Shown piece by piece: positions 62,811-64,000 of a stretch of DNA of 64,000 bases. The position numbers were made by a program, and so were the translations under genes. The notes under the pieces are model-generated. The model saw only the letters and a program-made list of their open reading frames with translations. It did not search any database and had not been told where the DNA came from. The stretch comes from Gerris lacustris (taxonomy: Eukaryota; Arthropoda; Insecta; Hemiptera; Gerridae). The stretch is from the NCBI GenBank assembly GCA_951217055.1, contig OX578285.1, forward strand, positions 48,486,024 through 48,550,023, given 5' to 3'. Numbering within the stretch: the stretch's first letter is position 1; every line of letters begins with the position of its first letter.

Positions 62811-62972
62811 TTATTAAAATCCTCAATCGTAGATAAAGTACGGTACGCAACTCGTGCGAAAACTGCATTTTGCTTTGCTCGTGTGGTTTTACTACCCTCG
62901 CTGTCACTCGGGTGCAAACTCCACACTCGCATGCAAAATGCTACTTTCCACACTAGACGCGTAATGTACTAT

Positions 62973-64000
62973 TGCATTGATGATAGAAACGTACAACAAA
63001 AGCATTTTTAAGGAATAAATTGACTGGCAGTAGGTGGATCGGTCGCCGAAAGCGCGTTCTAGACTATAGTTTGATTCAACTCGTTCGCTCCGTGTTCAAT
63101 CTGAATAATGCTGATTCGTGTGTTTCTTTCTGAAGTGGAATCGGACACGCTGTGTCACACTCGGACTCGTGAGTAATTCTTCGCTTTTCTTAGCTGCTGT
63201 GTATTCACTAGTTTTTCCTTTAGGGATATTGACTCTAAGTTTCTCGTTTGGGGAAATTGAAACCGAGTTTGACAGTTCTAGGTCTTATTATGATACATGG
63301 GCACTTAGGTGATAGTTCAAGGCTCTCTCCAAACGAGGCCATCATCGGATGGTTGCGCCACCAAACAAGCGACCGGTGTTCATCAGTTCTAGAATGGAGT
63401 TGAAAGAAACAGCGGTTGGTTTTCTTGTATATTAAGAGTCATATAAACGGAAACAGATATAAAGGTGTAATTGGATCTATCCACTCCTATTAGACCGATC
63501 TAGTAAAGGACTATTTTGTCCTCTTTACAGCGATCTTCGAACTCTCGAAGAAACATTTTTTTTTTTAACTTTACAAGGATGTTCATCTCATCTTTTTGAC
63601 GAGTCGATGATATTTATAGAAAATGGACTGACCAGAATGAATTATTAGACATGAGAGACAGTTCTACCCGTTTTTTTTATTTTTAGATCTCGATTTGAGT
63701 TTTCCTCCACACTCGAATTCCACAGTGAAGATAACAAATTAATTTCCGAAATATATTATTGTTTCCTTACCGAAAGAAGCACATGGTTTTGCCTTCATTT
63801 CTAACGCGCACAAGAACAAAGAAAGAAATCAATAAAGGTTCTTTTATTTTAAAAAAAAATACATTCATTTTTTTGCTCAGAGTTACTACGTTATCATATT
63901 TCCCTGAAGCATATTTCCCTGAAGGTATAAATATATATCATCAAAAATAATTGGAATTGTTACAGGAGTTATTGGAAGTATGCAGGAAACAGTTTCCATT
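62973..64000. other. Unassigned right flank
   Basis: 63118-63312 is a 64-codon frame with a hydrophobic middle and no recognised domain. No repeat ends seen. Host sequence, or an element entering from the right, remain possible. Confidence 0.4.

Larger units (their letters stand above)
62080..62972 (+). mobile_element. Family C element, copy 5, with nested SINE
   Basis: TATCTACGATTGATACGAAA, TGCGCATGCGC, a 25-bp perfect hairpin, GATTAGCGAGTTTGTTTACA, the small frame at 62330 (MSDLSDYEENEENYTPSEII, 33 codons to a TAA), a SINE at about 62499-62810, then TCAATCGTAGATAAAGTACG and the outer arm ending GCGTAATGTACTATT. Confidence 0.85.

Noticed and set aside
63118..63312. Possible host membrane protein start
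   Set aside because: A single short hydrophobic frame without motif or supporting context.

Overview
The window is repeat-dense, AT-rich eukaryotic DNA, most likely from an insect. It carries a BEL/Pao retrotransposon, non-LTR retrotransposon tails, 5S-rRNA-derived and tRNA-derived SINEs, and piggyBac, hAT, Harbinger-like and pogo-like DNA transposons. I found no rRNA gene, functional tRNA gene, CRISPR array, bacterial-type operon or convincing host protein-coding gene. I could not name the species. The only long intact reading frame is a BEL/Pao Pol polyprotein (2-3742) that enters from the left edge of the window.

Layout. 0-3.85 kb: BEL/Pao pol and the start of its 3' LTR. 3.85-9 kb: three copies of an ~800 bp dispersed repeat (called family A here), a LINE 3' fragment, a small foldback MITE and a pogo-like element. 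9-15 kb: AT-rich background, a family D element, the first of five copies of a hairpin-bearing element (family C), a MITE and a 4-copy satellite. 15.5-17.5 kb: a gypsy/Ty3 deletion relic, a second family C copy and a 5S-derived SINE. 17.5-25 kb: family B copies with a tRNA-like box, LINE scraps, two minisatellites and a decayed reading frame. 25-32.8 kb: two decayed piggyBac elements, hAT fragments, a Jockey/R1-like LINE scrap and a 5S SINE with a target-site duplication. 34-41 kb: a Harbinger-type MITE, a TTAA-flanked element with a repeated 16-bp palindrome, and a 2.6 kb hAT element containing a large foldback and a 62-bp satellite. 41-47 kb: AT microsatellites, a degenerate GGGAGGT-motif region and a palindromic Harbinger-like element with a MADF-like fragment. 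50.6-54.5 kb: a ~200-bp tandem array carrying the same motif, interrupted by a family C copy. 54.7-56.1 kb: a 1.37 kb foldback element. 57.7-64 kb: further family B, D, F and C copies, including a ~310 bp near-perfect palindrome and a tRNA-derived SINE nested in family C.

The genes do not form a pathway. The region is a record of nested insertions: piggyBac in family A, SINE in family B, SINE in family C, family C in a satellite, and hAT in a second element. Several insertions keep recognisable target-site duplications. Family names A-F are labels for this report only. Their boundaries come from comparing copies within the window and are good to about 10-30 bp.
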